Of a stretch of 64,000 nt of DNA, positions 1 through 11,777 are shown one piece after another. The translations under genes were made by a program, and so were the position numbers. Each line of letters begins with the position of its first letter. Position 1 is the stretch's first letter. The notes beneath the pieces are model-generated. The model did no database searches. It was not told the origin of the DNA and was given only the letters and a program-made list of their open reading frames with translations. The DNA lies in NCBI GenBank assembly GCA_017311185.1, contig JAESUZ010002694.1, positions 496,001 to 560,000 on the forward strand. The letters run 5' to 3'. Source of the DNA: Proteles cristata cristata. Its lineage: Eukaryota; Chordata; Mammalia; Carnivora; Hyaenidae.

Positions 1-345
1 CTCTGAGCCACCTTCATCTACATGAGCTCCCATAAGAGAATAACAGAAACAGAGTGGGTTGAATGAGATAAACTGTTTTCCATCCTTCTGATGTCTGGGA
101 AGTCTGACATCAAGGTATCAGGTGACTCAGTTTATGGCAAGGGCTTTCTTTCTGGCTCCCTGTTCATTGAGTCTTCACATGATGGTGAGAGAGCACCGCA
201 CCCTCTAGTGTCTCTTCAGAAGCAGTAATCTTATCCTGAGGTGCCCACCCTCCCAACCTAATGCCCTCCCAAAGACCAGCTTCCGAATATCATCACTTTG
301 GGGTTAGGGATTCAAGATATGCATTTTGGAAAAACACAATTCAGT
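1..345 (-). mobile_element. MLT1-type LTR (ERVL-MaLR) fragment
   Basis: This reads as the reverse complement of a mammalian MaLR solo LTR. The order of recognisable blocks (fill-in near CTTCACATGATGGTGAGAGA, then a 'cccaccctcccaacctaatgcc' type block, then GGGGTTAGGGATTCAAGATATG) matches MLT1 LTRs from memory. It is diverged, carries no retroviral genes and is cut by the window edge. Similar LTRs lie at 9861-10260 (plus) and 29740-30030 (minus). The family-level call is moderately sure; the subfamily is not determined. Confidence 0.6.
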
Positions 346-1507
346 CCATAGCACCATCTCTAACCACTCAAAATATGCTAAGAAAAAAAGTTGTGCATAA
401 ATATAGGTGCATTTGGTTTTGTATTTTTTCTTCACTATTTAAACTTTTTTGCTTTCTCTGGTCTTTTCTGTCTTCTGAGTCCCTAGCTATGGGCATGATG
501 TTTTATGCTTAATGCAAAAGGTGAATAGTTGTCTATTGTCAGTAAGTTTTCTAAAAATGCAGTCTCTTTAGCTTATACACAATATTTTGGCTATCTTCTT
601 TGTTTCAGAGCATTTACTTGTGTCTGAGACATACATTTGTGTGTGGGTGTATTCGTGTGCATGTGTATGTGGGAAAGAGGGGGTTCTTTCTAAAAGACAC
701 AAATGACCAAAGCTAAGTTTGTAAGCTCAGATGAGACCATTTTTATCTATTCATTTCAGTGAGATTTTCTTAAAAATATCTACTGTATATAAAAGATTCA
801 TTAGATAACCCACTAATCCATTTATGTGCAGAGCACTACTGTTTTCTCTCAGTAGGAAACATATAAAATTGGTTCCTTCATTTGAAAATGTTCTCTGCTT
901 ATTTTTAAACTAACATTTCAAAAAAGTAATACATTATTAACCAGTTTGAATATAATATTTCTAAGTATTGCTTTCTGAAGTGCTACATTCTTCTTTTAAA
1001 TTGAGTGACAAATTTCCCAACATTAAGACATTTTAATAAATAGTGCAGAATTTAAAGTCAGGAAATAGGCATTTATTTCCCAAACTAAATTATGAAAATG
1101 ACTATAAAAAATACTTATGTAGTCCTAAATTGGAGAATCACATCTCTGGAATAAAGCTTTAATAAAATTTGCTACCTGACTTATTTTTGATACTATTTTA
1201 TCCATACAAGTAATTTTTTAGAAAAATTTTTTTGGAAAAGATTTAACTTTTGGATCTCAATTTTGCAATTTTAGTTTAACCTAATTAAATTAACTAAAAT
1301 GTTCTCAGTGATAGAGTAATACTTATTAAAGTGAAGGTGGTGTCATGGATGCCTTGGTATAAAAGATATTCTGAATCCAAGAGAAGAGTATATAATGGCT
1401 TAAAAGTGATTTTTTTTGCATATTCTTTAACTGTGGCTTATCATTAAGACTTTAGCAATTTCAAACACCGTAACTCTCATCTTTTCATTAAATTTTATTT
1501 TACTATT
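346..1507. other. Unique AT-rich DNA, no gene seen
   Basis: No recognised repeat or convincing coding frame. A good acceptor-like site (pyrimidine tract ending TTTGTTTCAG at about 608) has no matching downstream donor, so I do not call an exon. The short frame at 261-512 runs out of the LTR into AT-rich DNA and has no sign of selection. Confidence 0.5.
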
Positions 1508-4099
1508 ATTTTTTTATAATTTATTGTCAAGTTGGTTTCCATATAACACCCAGTGCACCTCCCAACAACTGCCCTCCTCCATGCCCATCACCCATTTGCC
1601 CCTCTCCCACACACCCATCAACTGGAAGTTTGTTCTCAGTATTCAAGAATCTCTCATGGCTTACCTCCTTCCCTCTCCCCAACTATTTTTCCCCTTCCCC
1701 TCCCCCATGGTCCTCTGTTAAGTTTCTTCCGTTCCACATAGGAGTGAAAACATATGGTATCTGTCCTCCTCTGCCTGACTTATTTCACTTAGCATAATAC
1801 CCTCAAATTCAATCACGTTGCTACTTCTGGACAGATTTCATTCTTTCTCATTGCCATGTAGTCTTCCATTATATATATAAACTCATCTTCTTGATCCATT
1901 CATCAGTTGAAAGACATTTAGGCTCTTTCCGTGATTTGGCTATTGTCGAAAGTGCTGCTATGAACATTGGGGTATATGTGCCCCTATGCATCAGAACTCC
2001 TTTATCACTTGGATAAATTTTTAGCAGTGCTATTGCTGAGCCATAGGGGAGTTCTATTGTTAATTTTTAGAGGAACCTCCACACTGTTTTCTAGAGGGGC
2101 TTCACCCGTTTACATTTAGTGTAGGAGGGTGCCCATTTCTCCACAACCTCGCCAGCATCTAGAGTCTCCTGATTTGTTCATTTTAGCCACTCTGACTGGC
2201 ATGAGGTGATATCTCAGTGTGGTTTTGATTTGTATTTCCCTGATGATGAGGGACATTGAGCATCGTTTCATTTGTCTGTTGGCCATCTGAATGTCTTCTT
2301 AGGAGAAGTGTCTGTTCATGTCTTCTACCCATTTCTTCACTGGATTATGTGTTTCTTGGGTGTGGAGTTTGGTGAGCTCCTTACAGATTTTTAACACTAA
2401 CCCTTTATCCAATATTCCATTTGCAATGATCTTTTCTCATTCCATCAGTTGCCTATTAGTTTTATTGATTGTTTCTTTTGCCGTGCAGAAGCTTTTTTCT
2501 TGATGAGGTCCTAATAGTTCATGTTTGCTCTTGATTCCCTTGCCTTTGGAGATGTGTTGATTAGGAAATTGCCACAGCTGAGGTCAAGGAAGTTGTTTAC
2601 TGCTTTCCCCTCTATTGTTTTGATGGTTTCCTGTCTCATGTTCAGATCCTTTATCCATTTTGAGTTTATTTTTGTGTATGGTGTGAGAAAGTGATCTATT
2701 TTCATTCTTCATGTTCCTGTACAATTCTATCAGCACCATCTGTTAAAGAGGCTGTCTTTTTTCCATTGGAGACTCTTTCCTGCTTTGTCAAAGATTAATT
2801 GGCTATACATTTGTGGGTATGATTCTGGGTTCTCTATTCTATTCCATTGGTCTGTGTGTCTGTTTTTGTGCTAATACCATACTGTCTTGATGATAACAGC
2901 TTTTTAGTAGAGGCTAAAGTCTGGGATTGCGATGCCTCCCATTTTGGTTTTCCTCTTCAATATTACTTTGGCTCTTCGGGGTTCTTTGTGGTTCCATACA
3001 AATTTTAGGATAGTTTGTTCTACCTTTCAGAAGAATGCTGGTTCAATTTTGATTGAAATTGCACTGAATGTGTAGATTGCTTTGGGTAGTGTTGACATTG
3101 TAACTATGAGCATGGACTGTTTTTCCATTTCTTCGTGTCTTCTTCAATTTTATTCATAAGGTTTCTATAGTTTCAGCATATAGATCTTTTACATCTTGGT
3201 TAGGTTTATTCCTAGGTATTTTATGGTTTTTTGTGTAATGATGAATGGGATCAGTTTCTTGATTTCTCTTCCTGTTGCTTCATGATTGGTGTATAAAAAT
3301 GCAACTGATTTTTGTACATTGATTTTGTACCCTGCGAATTTGCTGAATTCATGATAAATTCTAGTAGGCCTCTGGTGGAGTCTGTCAGGGTTTCTATGTA
3401 GAGTATCATGTTATCTGAGAAAAGTGAAACTTTGACTTCATATTCGCCAATTCTGATGCCTTTATTTCCTTTTGTTGTCTGATTGTTGATGCTAAGACTT
3501 TTAGCACTGTGTTAAACAACAGTGATGAGAGTGGACATCCCTATTGTGTTCCTGATCTCATGGGGAAAACTCTCAGTTTTTCTCCATTGAGGATGATATT
3601 AGCTGTGGGCTTTTCATAAATGGCTTTTATGATGTTTAAGTAAGTTCCTTCTATCCCTACTTTCTCGAGGGTTTTTATTAAGAAAGAATGCTGTATTTTG
3701 TGAAATGCTTTTTCTGCATCTATTGACAGGATCATATAGTTTTTATCTTTTCTTTTGTTAATGTGGTGTATCACATTTATTGATCTGCGAATATTGAACC
3801 AGCCCTGTAACCCAGGAATGAGTCCCACTTGATCATGTTGGATAATTCTTTTTATATACTGTTGAATTTGATTTGCTAGTATCTTGTTGAGGAGTTTTGC
3901 ATCCATATTTATCAGGGATATTGGGCTGTAGTTCTCTCTCTCTCTCTCTCTTTTTTTTTTTTTTTTTGCTGGGTTTCTGGTTTAGGAATCAAAGTGATGC
4001 TGGCTTTGTAGAATAAGTCCCGAAGTTTTCCTTCCATTTCTGTTTTTTGGAATAACATGAGAAGACTGGGTATTAAGTCTGATTTAAATGTCTGGTAGA

Positions 4100-4320
4100 G
4101 GGGTGCCTGGGTGGCTTAGTTGGTTAAGCGTCCGACTTTCGCTTAGGTCATGATCTCGCGGTTTGTGGGTTCGAGCCCCGCGTCGGGCTCTGTGCTGACT
4201 GCCAGCTCAGAGCCTGGAGCCTGTTTCAGTCTGTGACTCCCTCTCTCTCTGACCCTCCCCTGCTCACGCTGTCTCTCTCTCTGTCTCCTAGAAATAAATA
4301 AACATTTAAAAAAAATTAAT
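4100..4320 (+). mobile_element. CAN/SINEC SINE, young type, inside L1 ORF2
   Basis: Complete tRNA-Lys-derived SINE with head, pol III B-box region (GGGTTCGAGCCCC), CT-rich segment and A-rich tail. It has a 14-bp target duplication (AAATGTCTGGTAGA at 4086-4099 and 4321-4334), so it inserted after the host L1. It carries the GCTGACTGCCAGCTC and CTAGAAATAA variants. Confidence 0.95.
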
Positions 4321-5728
4321 AAATGTCTGGTAGAATTCCCAGGGAAGCCATCTGGCCCAGGGCTCTTATTTGTTGGGAGACTTTTGATAACTGATTCAAT
4401 ATCTTCACTAGTTATGGTTCTGTTCATATTTTCTATCTGTTCCCATTTAAATTTTGGAAGTGTGTGTGTATTTAGGAATATGTCCATTTCTTCTAGGTTG
4501 TCCATTTTGTTGGCATATAATTTTTCATAGTATTCCCCGATAATTGCTTATATTTTTGAGGTATTGGTTGTAATAGATCCATTTCATTCATGACTTTGTC
4601 TATTTGGGTGCTCTCTCTTTTATTTTTGAGAAGCCTAGCTAGAGGTTTTTCAATTTTGTTTAATTTTTTAACTGTTTTTTAAAATTCTATATTGTTTATT
4701 TATGCCCTGATCTTTGCTATTTCTCTTCTTCTGATGGGCTTAGGGTGTTCTTACTGCTCTTTTTCTAGCTCCTTTACATGCGCTGTTAGATTTTGTATTT
4801 GTGCTTTTTCTAGTTTCTTGAAATAGGCCTGGATTGCAATGTATTTTCCTCTTAGTACTGCATTTGCTACATCCCAAAGAGTTTGGATTGTTGTATTTTT
4901 ATTTTCATTTCTTTCCATATATTTTTAAATTTCTTCTCTAATTTCCTGGTTGGCCAATTCGTTCTTTTGTAGGGCATTCTTTAACCTCTCATGCTTTTGG
5001 AGGTTTTCTAGATTTTTTCCTGTGATTGATTTCAAGTTTCATAGCATTGTGATCTGAAAGTGTGCATGATATGATCTCAATTCTTTTATATTTATTGAGG
5101 GCTGCTTTATGACCCAGTATGTGATCTGTCTTAGAGAATGTGCCATGTGCACTTGAGAAGAAAGTGTACTTCACTGCTTTGGGTTGTATAGTCTAAATAC
5201 ATCTGTCAGATCCATCTGGTCCAATGTGTCATTCAGTGTCATTGTTTCTTTACTGATTCTTTGTCTAGTTATCTATCCATTGCTGTTAGTGGAATATTAA
5301 AGTCCCCTGCAATTAGCATCTTCTTATCAATAAGATTGTTTATGTTCATGATTAATTGTTATATGTATTTGTATGCTCCCAAATTCACTGCATACACATT
5401 TATAATTGTTAGCTCTTCCTGATGGATAGACCCTGTAATTATTATATAATGCGCTTCTTCATCTCTTTTTACTGCCTTAACTTTAAAGTCCAGTTTCTCC
5501 AATATAAAGATGGCTACTCCAGCTTTCTTTTGACTTCAGTAGCATGATAGATATTTCTCCATCCACTCACTTTCACTCGGAAGGTGTCTTCAGGTCTAAA
5601 ATTAGTCTCTTATAGACAGCAAATAGATGGATTTTGATTTTTTAAAATCTATTCAGATACCCTATGTCTTTTGATTAGGGCATTTAATCCATTTACATTC
5701 AGTGTTATTATTGAAAAATGTGGGTTTA

Positions 5729-5956
5729 GGGGCACCTGGGTGGCTTAGTCGGTTAAGCGTCCGACTTTCACTTAGGTCATGATCTCGCGGTTGGTGGGTT
5801 TGAGCCCCGCGTCGGGCTCTGTGCTGACTGCCAGCTCAGAGCCTGGAGCCTGTTTCAGTCTGTGACTCCCTCTCTCTCTGACCCTCCGCTGCTCACGCTG
5901 TCTCTCTCTCTCTCTAAGAAATAAATAAAACATTAAAAAAAATTAAAAAGAAAAAA
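5729..5956 (+). mobile_element. CAN/SINEC SINE, young type, at the ORF1/ORF2 junction of L1
   Basis: Full-length copy with a perfect 16-bp target duplication (GAAAAATGTGGGTTTA at 5713-5728 and 5957-5972). The sequence is very close to the copy at 4100-4320, including GCTGACTGCCAGCTC. It separates the ORF2 start from the ORF1-side sequence of the L1. Confidence 0.95.
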
Positions 5957-6201
5957 GAAAAATGTGGGTTTAAAGTCGTTAAGTTCTCTGTAGGATTCAT
6001 GCTTGTAGTGTTGTCTCTGATACCTTCTGTTCCTTGCAACATTTTCCTCATAGAGTCCTCTTTAGGATTCTTGTAGGGCTTATTTAGTGGTGATGCATTC
6101 CTTCCATTTTGGGGAAGGTTTTGGAAAACCTTTATCTCTCCTTTTATTCTAAATGACAGGCTTGCTGGATCAAGGATTCTTGGCTGCTTATTTTTCCCTT
6201 T

Positions 6202-6408
6202 TTAAAATAAAATTTAATTTATTTTTGAGTAAGAGACAGAGCGTGAGGGAGGGAGGGGCAGAGAGAGAGGGAGATGCAGAATCCAAAGCAAGAGCCAGGC
6301 TTTGAGCTGTCAGCACAGAACCCAATCCAGGGCTCGAACCCACAAACCACGAGATCATGACCTGAGCCGAAGGTGGACCCTCATACAACTGAGCCACCCA
6401 GGTGCCCC
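6202..6408 (-). mobile_element. CAN/SINEC SINE, reverse, older type
   Basis: Inserted in the L1 ORF1 region in the opposite orientation to the two preceding SINEs. The T-run is at 6201-6230 and the head (GCCACCCAGGTGCCCC) ends at 6408. A short duplication, TTTCCCTTT, lies at 6193-6201 and 6409-6417. It lacks the GCCA insertion of the youngest copies. Confidence 0.9.
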
Positions 6409-6716
6409 TTTCCCTTTCATCACATTGAAGACATCCTGCCATTCCTTTCTGGCTTGCCAAGTTTCGGTAGATAGGTCTGCAACTACACTGATGTGTCTCC
6501 CTTTGTATGCTAGGGCTCTCTTACCCCTAGCTGCTTTCAGAATTCTCTCTTTATCCTTATATTTTGCCAGTATCACTATGATATATCGTGTAGAAGATTG
6601 ATTCAAGTTACATCTGAGGGGAGTTCTCTGTCCCTCTTGGACTTCAATGTCTGTTTCCCTTCCTAGATTGGGGAAGTTCTTGGCTATAATTTGTTCAAGT
6701 ACCCATTCAGCCTCTT

Positions 6717-6790
6717 TCTCTCTTCTTCTTCTTCTTCCTTCTCCTCCTCCTCCTCCTCTTCTTTTTCTTCTTCTTCTTCTTCTTCTTCTA
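6717..6790. repeat. (CTT)n/(CTC)n pyrimidine tract
   Basis: About 74 bases of almost pure pyrimidine on the plus strand, built from CTT, CTC and TTC units, inside the L1 ORF1 region. A SINE inserted at its right end. Confidence 0.95.
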
Positions 6791-7001
6791 CATGTTTTTT
6801 TTTATTTATTTCTAGGAGAGAGAGAGACAGCATGAGCAGGGGAGGGTCAGAGAGAGAGGGAGTGACAGACTCTGAAACAGGCTCCAGTCTCTGAGCTGGC
6901 AGTCAGCATAGAGCCCGATGCGGGGCTCGAACCCACGAACCGCGAGATCATGACCTAAGCGAAAGTCGGATGCTTAACCGACTAAGCCACCCAGGCGCCC
7001 C
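6791..7001 (-). mobile_element. CAN/SINEC SINE, young type, reverse
   Basis: Complete copy with the CTAGGAGAGAGAGAGACAGC variant (reverse of CTCTCTCTCTCCTAG) and head ending GGCGCCCC at 7001. It sits in a CTT-rich tract, so the likely target duplication TTCTTCTTCTA (6780-6790, 7011-7021) cannot be told from simple repeat. Confidence 0.93.
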
Positions 7002-7480
7002 TTCTCTCTCTTCTTCTTCTAATGGAATTCCTGTGATACAGATATTGTTCTGTTTGATTGCATCATTCAGTTCTTGAATTCTCCTTTTGTGCTCCTGGAT
7101 CAATTTATCTCTTTTTCTCGGCTTCCTCTTTTTCTATAATTGTATCTTCTAGTTCACCTAACCTCCTCTCCGTCTCTTCATTCCATGCAGTGGCCACCTC
7201 CCTTTTATTATGCATCTCATTGATATAATTTTTAAATTCATCATAACTAGTTTTAAGATCCATAATCTTTATAGCAATAGCGTCTCTGCTGTCTTCTATG
7301 CCTTTCTCAAGCCCAGCGATTAATTTAATGACTATTATTCTAAATTCTTGGTCAACTATGTTGCTTATATCTGTTTTTAAGCAATTATTTAGCTGACACT
7401 TCTTCCTGAAATTTCTTTTGAGGAGAGTTCTTCGGTTTCATCATTTTAGCTACTTTTCTGTCTCTTGTTAAGTTTTAAAA

Positions 7481-9008
7481 GCTTGTTATGTGCTCTGCAC
7501 CTGAGAGTACTGGTATATTAAAGAAGGCTCATTGACTGTCCAGGGCCTGTCTGTTCAGGAAGTGTGTTTTGAATGGTGTCTCTTGGTCTCTCTTGTTGAG
7601 AATTTGATTATTTTATTTCCCTACTCGTAGTGGTATTTGGGACTCTCCAGCATGTGCACCTTGGCTTGTTTCTTGAGGTAGCCCTAGAAAGGAAAACAGA
7701 CAAAACAAGAACAAAAGCACACAAATGCACAAACAAATCAAAAAAACAAGTAAACCAAAAGAAACAAAAGAAAAGACAAAGGACAGTCTAAAAACATAAA
7801 ACCAGAAATCCCAGCTACAAATAAAGAGCAGGGTAGAGGCAGTGTTGATGCAAGAGCATATACAAAGAGGAAAATGACAAGGGTGAGGAGAAAGAGAAAT
7901 TGAACATTGTCAGGTAGAGAGACTAAAGGCTTAATTAAGAGAGAGAAAAAGGAGAATATGGCAGGAGGTGAGGAGAAAAAAAAACAAAGATAATGTTACC
8001 CTTAGAAGCTGTATAGTCTGATTATTTCAGAGAGAGAGAAAGGAAGGTAAGGAAGGATGGGTAGAACATACATCAAGAGAATGGATTAAATATTCCTGTT
8101 TAAGCAAACCTATACCAGAATAACCAGTCCAGAGAAGGGGAGAGATAAAAATGAGATAAGGGAGAATATATCTGAATAGCAAGAATTGATCTAGAGTTAA
8201 TCAGGACAGCACAGCAGTGCTGGTCTTGAGGGAGGGGCTGTCTGTTTCCACAGCATCTATCCAGCTCCAGTAGACAAAGCAGACCCCAGCTCAGATGGAC
8301 GTGGTTTGGTGTAGGCGGGTTTCACCTCCACTGTGGGTTCCTCAGGCTGCTCCCTGAGGCCCCGCCTTGGTGGTTGTGGGGAGAAAAATGGAATCGCCCC
8401 AGTCCCTTCTCGAATCAGGTGTTCCAAAAACACTCCTTTGGGTCTGATCTCACTGTGCCATGGGTGTCCCATGTCCTACACCTAGCTGTGTTTCAGGCTC
8501 TTACTCCCTGCGCATTAATGATACTGCTCGAAATGTAATCCTGCGGGTGGGGGCACTTCCTAGCAGGGTTCCGAGCAAGGGATCAGTTCCTCCTGATGCC
8601 AACTGCATCCATTGCATACCGACTATCCCAGATGGAATTCCTGGGACCAGGGCACCCAGCCCAAAGGAAGCTCTGCAGTTAGAGATGAGATAATAGGATC
8701 CCTCTCCGTCCTGGGCTGAGGTTTTTCTCTTCTGAAGGTACAGTTCTACACTTCCCCAGCTGCTCATTCTCTTTCCTTGGTCTCTCTGCAGAAGGGCTCC
8801 CTCCCCTCTGTGCCTCCATTTTTCCAGCCCATTTTTATCTTTCACAGTTCTCAATCACACTCCTATAAGGCTATCTTCTTAGTGGACTCTGTCTCTTTTC
8901 CTCCCAAACTCTTGTGGTTCAGGGTCCTTTGGCTTCAGCCCTTCTTTGTTTGAGAGATGCAGGCAGAAGTACGGAATTCCCTACTTCTCCACCGTCTTGC
9001 CACCTCGG
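7481..9008 (-). other. L1 5' untranslated region
   Basis: GC-richer sequence upstream of the L1 ORF1 remnant on the minus strand, ending near GGTGGCAAGACGGTGGAGAA at about 9008-8989. This is where the internal pol II promoter of an L1 lies. An A/G-rich stretch (7690-8170 on plus) separates it from ORF1. Small frames on both strands (8257-8854) appear to be chance. Confidence 0.7.
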
Positions 9009-9400
9009 TCCTTAAATCCCAAATTAAACAGTTGACTAAGATCATATCCAGTTCTAACGTTGAACCATTGTGTTACAGTTTTGTATTATCAGCTTGGTTA
9101 AACTGGGAATTGTTTTCTAGAATCTTTTTCATGTCCGTTTCCAGCCAACTGAAAATAGGAACTTGTGTAAGATTTGAGAGTTAGAAGGAAAGAAGTGCAG
9201 TCTTTATGCACAGCAGGTGCTCGTGATCTGATGCAAGGATGGATGGGTACAGGAGTGAGTGGCCTGCTTCAGCTTCTTGTTTTGATCTTTGGCTTTGCCG
9301 AACAATAACGGCCCCGGGCACCAGGGCCTAGTAGAAGCTGGTTGGATAAAGATTAAAGCACTTGCCAAATCTTTCCAAACCAACTTTCTCTTTGGACCAT
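9009..9400. other. Unique DNA, nothing recognised
   Basis: No repeat family or splice-flanked frame was recognised. Short frames on both strands overlap and look random. Confidence 0.4.
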
Positions 9401-9530
9401 TCAACAGTTTCTCTGAGACTATCGATTTCTTTAGCGCTAAAATAAGGATAGTATAACTACCTTAAAATTACTTGGGGATTAAATGTGAATCATTTGAGAA
9501 AGTCATTTATATACAACATCACAATGAAAT
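9401..9530 (+). repeat. MIR SINE fragment
   Basis: The pattern CAGTTTCTCTGAGACTATCG, then AAATAAGGATAGTATAACTACC, then GGGGATTAAATG follows the 3' half of the ancient mammalian MIR in order. It is strongly diverged. Confidence 0.6.
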
Positions 9531-9860
9531 GCGTGTAATTTAAATTCTCCAATGTAATATACTCCTGACCATAGTAATAGCTTGCCTAAGTTAAGACTTT
9601 TTTTTTAAGCTTTCTGATTTTTATTATTTGTGTTAGGTTCTATTCATTATTGAAGCTTTTTCTCTGACTTGAGACATTTCTTTGACTGAGAACATAAACT
9701 TGGTGTCTGACTAATTTCCCACTATGCCAGTCTCCATAAGATGAGGGTGGAAAGCTGCGTTATTGAACTAAAGGCATGGTTTTGTTGGTCAGGATGTTGA
9801 CAAAGAAAGCCCACCAATCGGTAATAGTTATTATTATAACATGATAATATAATTTGGTGC
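9531..9860. other. Unique AT-rich DNA, no gene seen
   Basis: Nothing beyond AT-rich sequence and short T-runs. Confidence 0.4.
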
Positions 9861-10260
9861 CTTTAGGCCAGTGTTGTGTCCCCTATGAATATATGTTGAA
9901 TACTCCCCCATGCTGGCTGTGTGTGTGACCTTATTTGGAATTATGTCATTGTAGATGAATCAGGCTAGAGTAGTGTCATACTGCCTGAGAGTGAACTCTG
10001 TGTCTTCATGTGAGAAATATGAAGGGTATTGACACACAGAGACACAGACACACAAGAATGAAGGAGGCTGAGACTGCATTTATGTTATCACAAGTGGGGA
10101 AACTTGCTGCCAGGGATGATGGCCACCTGCAGGACATAGGAAGAGGCAAGAAGAACTGTTCCCTGGACCCCTCCCAGGGAGCCTCACCCTAGCGACACCT
10201 TGATCTCAGGTTTCTGGCTTCCAGAGCTATTAGAAAATACATTTTTGCTGTTAGAGAATA
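9861..10260 (+). mobile_element. MLT1-type LTR (ERVL-MaLR)
   Basis: Blocks occur in MLT1 order: GTGTTGTGTCCCCTATGAAT, ATATGTTGAATACTCCCCCA, GACCTTATTTGGAATTATGT, TCTTCATGTGAGAAAT, CGACACCTTGATCTCAGGTT and CCAGAGCTATTAGAAAATAC. It is a solo LTR with no internal retroviral genes nearby. The 60-codon frame at 10010-10192 lies inside it and is not a gene. Confidence 0.75.
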
Positions 10261-11545
10261 CATTACCAGATTTCTGGTAATTTTTTTACCACTGCCTTAA
10301 GAAATGAATACAGCCAATTTTAGCAGAGTGCTCATTAAAACACTATTGGCAGCATTTGAATATATTATTTCATGGGGGAAAAAAGACCTTGTAGTCAAAC
10401 AAATTTGCAATAACCTGAGTTTTGTTTATAAAATTGAATGGATTTAATTTTGCAATACAATATACACATACAGAAATTATTAAATTTATGTAGCATTTTC
10501 AAAGCCTTTTGGAGAAGGAGGATGATTTTAACATAGCATTTCATGTAATTAGATACCTTTGAAATGATACACTTTCAAATACCTTGCTAGAAGCCAACCT
10601 GAATTCTTAAAGCAGCATTTATATCAAAAAAGATCTCAACATAATTGAATAAGACATATTCCAGAATTGCAAAAATTTGCTAGAGTATTAGGTAATCCAT
10701 TACTGATATAAATTGAATACTTGAGTAAAACAAGAATCAATGTCATAATCATAAATACAGTAAAGAAATTTTTCAAAATACAACACGGGTTTCTGGCCAC
10801 AGATTCAGGAATAAAAATAAATACTACTGGTGAAACCCAAGAACCATTTCACTGTCAGGAATCAAACAAGTTTCCTATCAATAATTCTACATATTGTGAA
10901 ATATTGATTCAGAAACTCTAGTCAATGCAGTTACCAAAAACATATTAAAGAGTTGTGATTTTTCAAAATGAGGAGGTGGGTGAAATCATATCATATGCAG
11001 AAAGTGCTATCTCATATACCTTAGAGAACAGGTTAAAAAATAATGAAATGGAATGTAGGCATTAAAATATTTGATAAATATTAGTGATATATAAAGTTTC
11101 TCTTTATATAATAAATGAAAAAAGATATAAACTCATTCAGTATGTATGCAAATATGTGACATGGTATATGAAAAAACAGGTTTTTTCTGAACAATATCTT
11201 AGATGGAAATCTCGAGAAAAAAAACAAGTTTTTAATATTGATTTTATTGTTGAATAGTGGTGATTTTAATTTTCTTCATTATACATTTTGGTATTTATCA
11301 AATTCTTTATTTGGAACATGTACTCATTCTGTGTCTATGGTTTATAAGAAATGAAAAAAAAAAAACCCAAAGTATAAAAGTTATGTTATTTTTCCACTTA
11401 AATGACACATGTAAATGGAATTTCTTTCTATCAGTCAAAATGAAGAATAATAGTTTTGTCTCCTTGGGGCCACAGAACTCTTCTTTCTTCCTTCTCCATC
11501 CCCCTTGTCTTCCTGCTTTGTCTTCTTTCTTAAAAAAACATTAAT
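10261..11545. other. Unique AT-rich DNA, no gene seen
   Basis: Very AT-rich. An acceptor-like site (CTGGCCACAG at about 10800) opens into stops and has no donor. The frame at 11257-11544 is low-complexity and hydrophobic and begins without a credible start. Confidence 0.45.
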
Positions 11546-11558
11546 ATGGAGAAAAGTT

Positions 11559-11762
11559 GGGGCGCCTGGGTGGCTTAGTCGGTTAAGCGTCCGACTTTTG
11601 CTCAGGTCATGATCTCGCGGTTTGTGGGTTCGAGCCCCGCGTCGGGCTCTGTGCTGACTGCCAGCTCAGAGCCTGGAGCCTGTTTCAGTCTGTGACTCCC
11701 TCTCTCTCTGACCCTCCCCTGCTCACGCTGTCTCTCTCTCTCTCCTAGAAATAAAAAAAAAA
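11559..11762 (+). mobile_element. CAN/SINEC SINE, young type
   Basis: Full-length copy with GCTGACTGCCAGCTC and CTCCTAGAAATAAA. The target duplication is 15 bp with one mismatch (ATGGAGAAAAGTTGG at 11546-11560 and ATGGAGTAAAGTTGG at 11763-11777). The duplication copies have begun to diverge even though the body is near consensus. Confidence 0.95.
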
Positions 11763-11777
11763 ATGGAGTAAAGTTGG

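Larger units (their letters stand above)
1738..5990 (-). pseudogene. L1 ORF2 remnant (endonuclease-reverse transcriptase)
   Basis: The decayed ORF2 of the L1 reads from high to low coordinates. Endonuclease-like sequence lies at about 4990-5700. A frame at 4505-4323 ends in the conserved [11 protein letters not shown] stretch just upstream of the RT core. The frame at 3906-3541 is the RT core, with [15 protein letters not shown] and [13 protein letters not shown]; the latter aligns with the first catalytic aspartate motif. C-terminal pieces lie at 2705-2511 and below. An intact ORF2 is about 1,275 codons; here no frame exceeds about 121 codons. SINEs at 4100 and 5729 interrupt it. Confidence 0.85.
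6020..7480 (-). pseudogene. L1 ORF1 remnant
   Basis: On the minus strand, 7030-7480 reads as a charged coiled-coil protein (for example KLIAGLEKGIEDSRDAIAIK), the typical N-terminal half of the L1 RNA-binding protein ORF1p. The C-terminal half (6600-6020, with TETWQARKEWQDVFNVMKGK) is split by two SINEs and a CTT-rich simple repeat. Stops and insertions leave no frame over about 90 codons. ORF1p normally coats L1 RNA; this copy is dead. Confidence 0.75.
1508..9008 (-). mobile_element. Nearly full-length L1 retrotransposon, inactive
   Basis: A LINE-1 lies in reverse orientation. Its A-rich tail (seen as T/A-rich DNA) is at about 1496-1515, the 3' UTR at 1508-1737, ORF2 remnants at about 1738-5990, ORF1 remnants at about 6020-7480, and a GC-richer 5' region runs to about 9008, where the minus strand starts with GGTGGCAAGACGGTGGAGAA. 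Excluding four inserted SINEs the length is about 6.6 kb, close to a full-length carnivore L1. Frameshifts and stops split both ORFs, so it cannot move itself. Its 3' end resembles those at 13300-13612 and 29395-29537. Flanking target duplications were not clear by eye. Confidence 0.9.

Noticed and set aside
3541..3906. 121-codon minus-strand frame with reverse-transcriptase motifs as a host gene
   Set aside because: It is a surviving piece of L1 ORF2; adjoining frames and the full L1 order show a dead retrotransposon.
9861..10260. Intact endogenous retrovirus
   Set aside because: Only solo MaLR-type LTRs are present; no gag, pol or env sequence was seen next to them.
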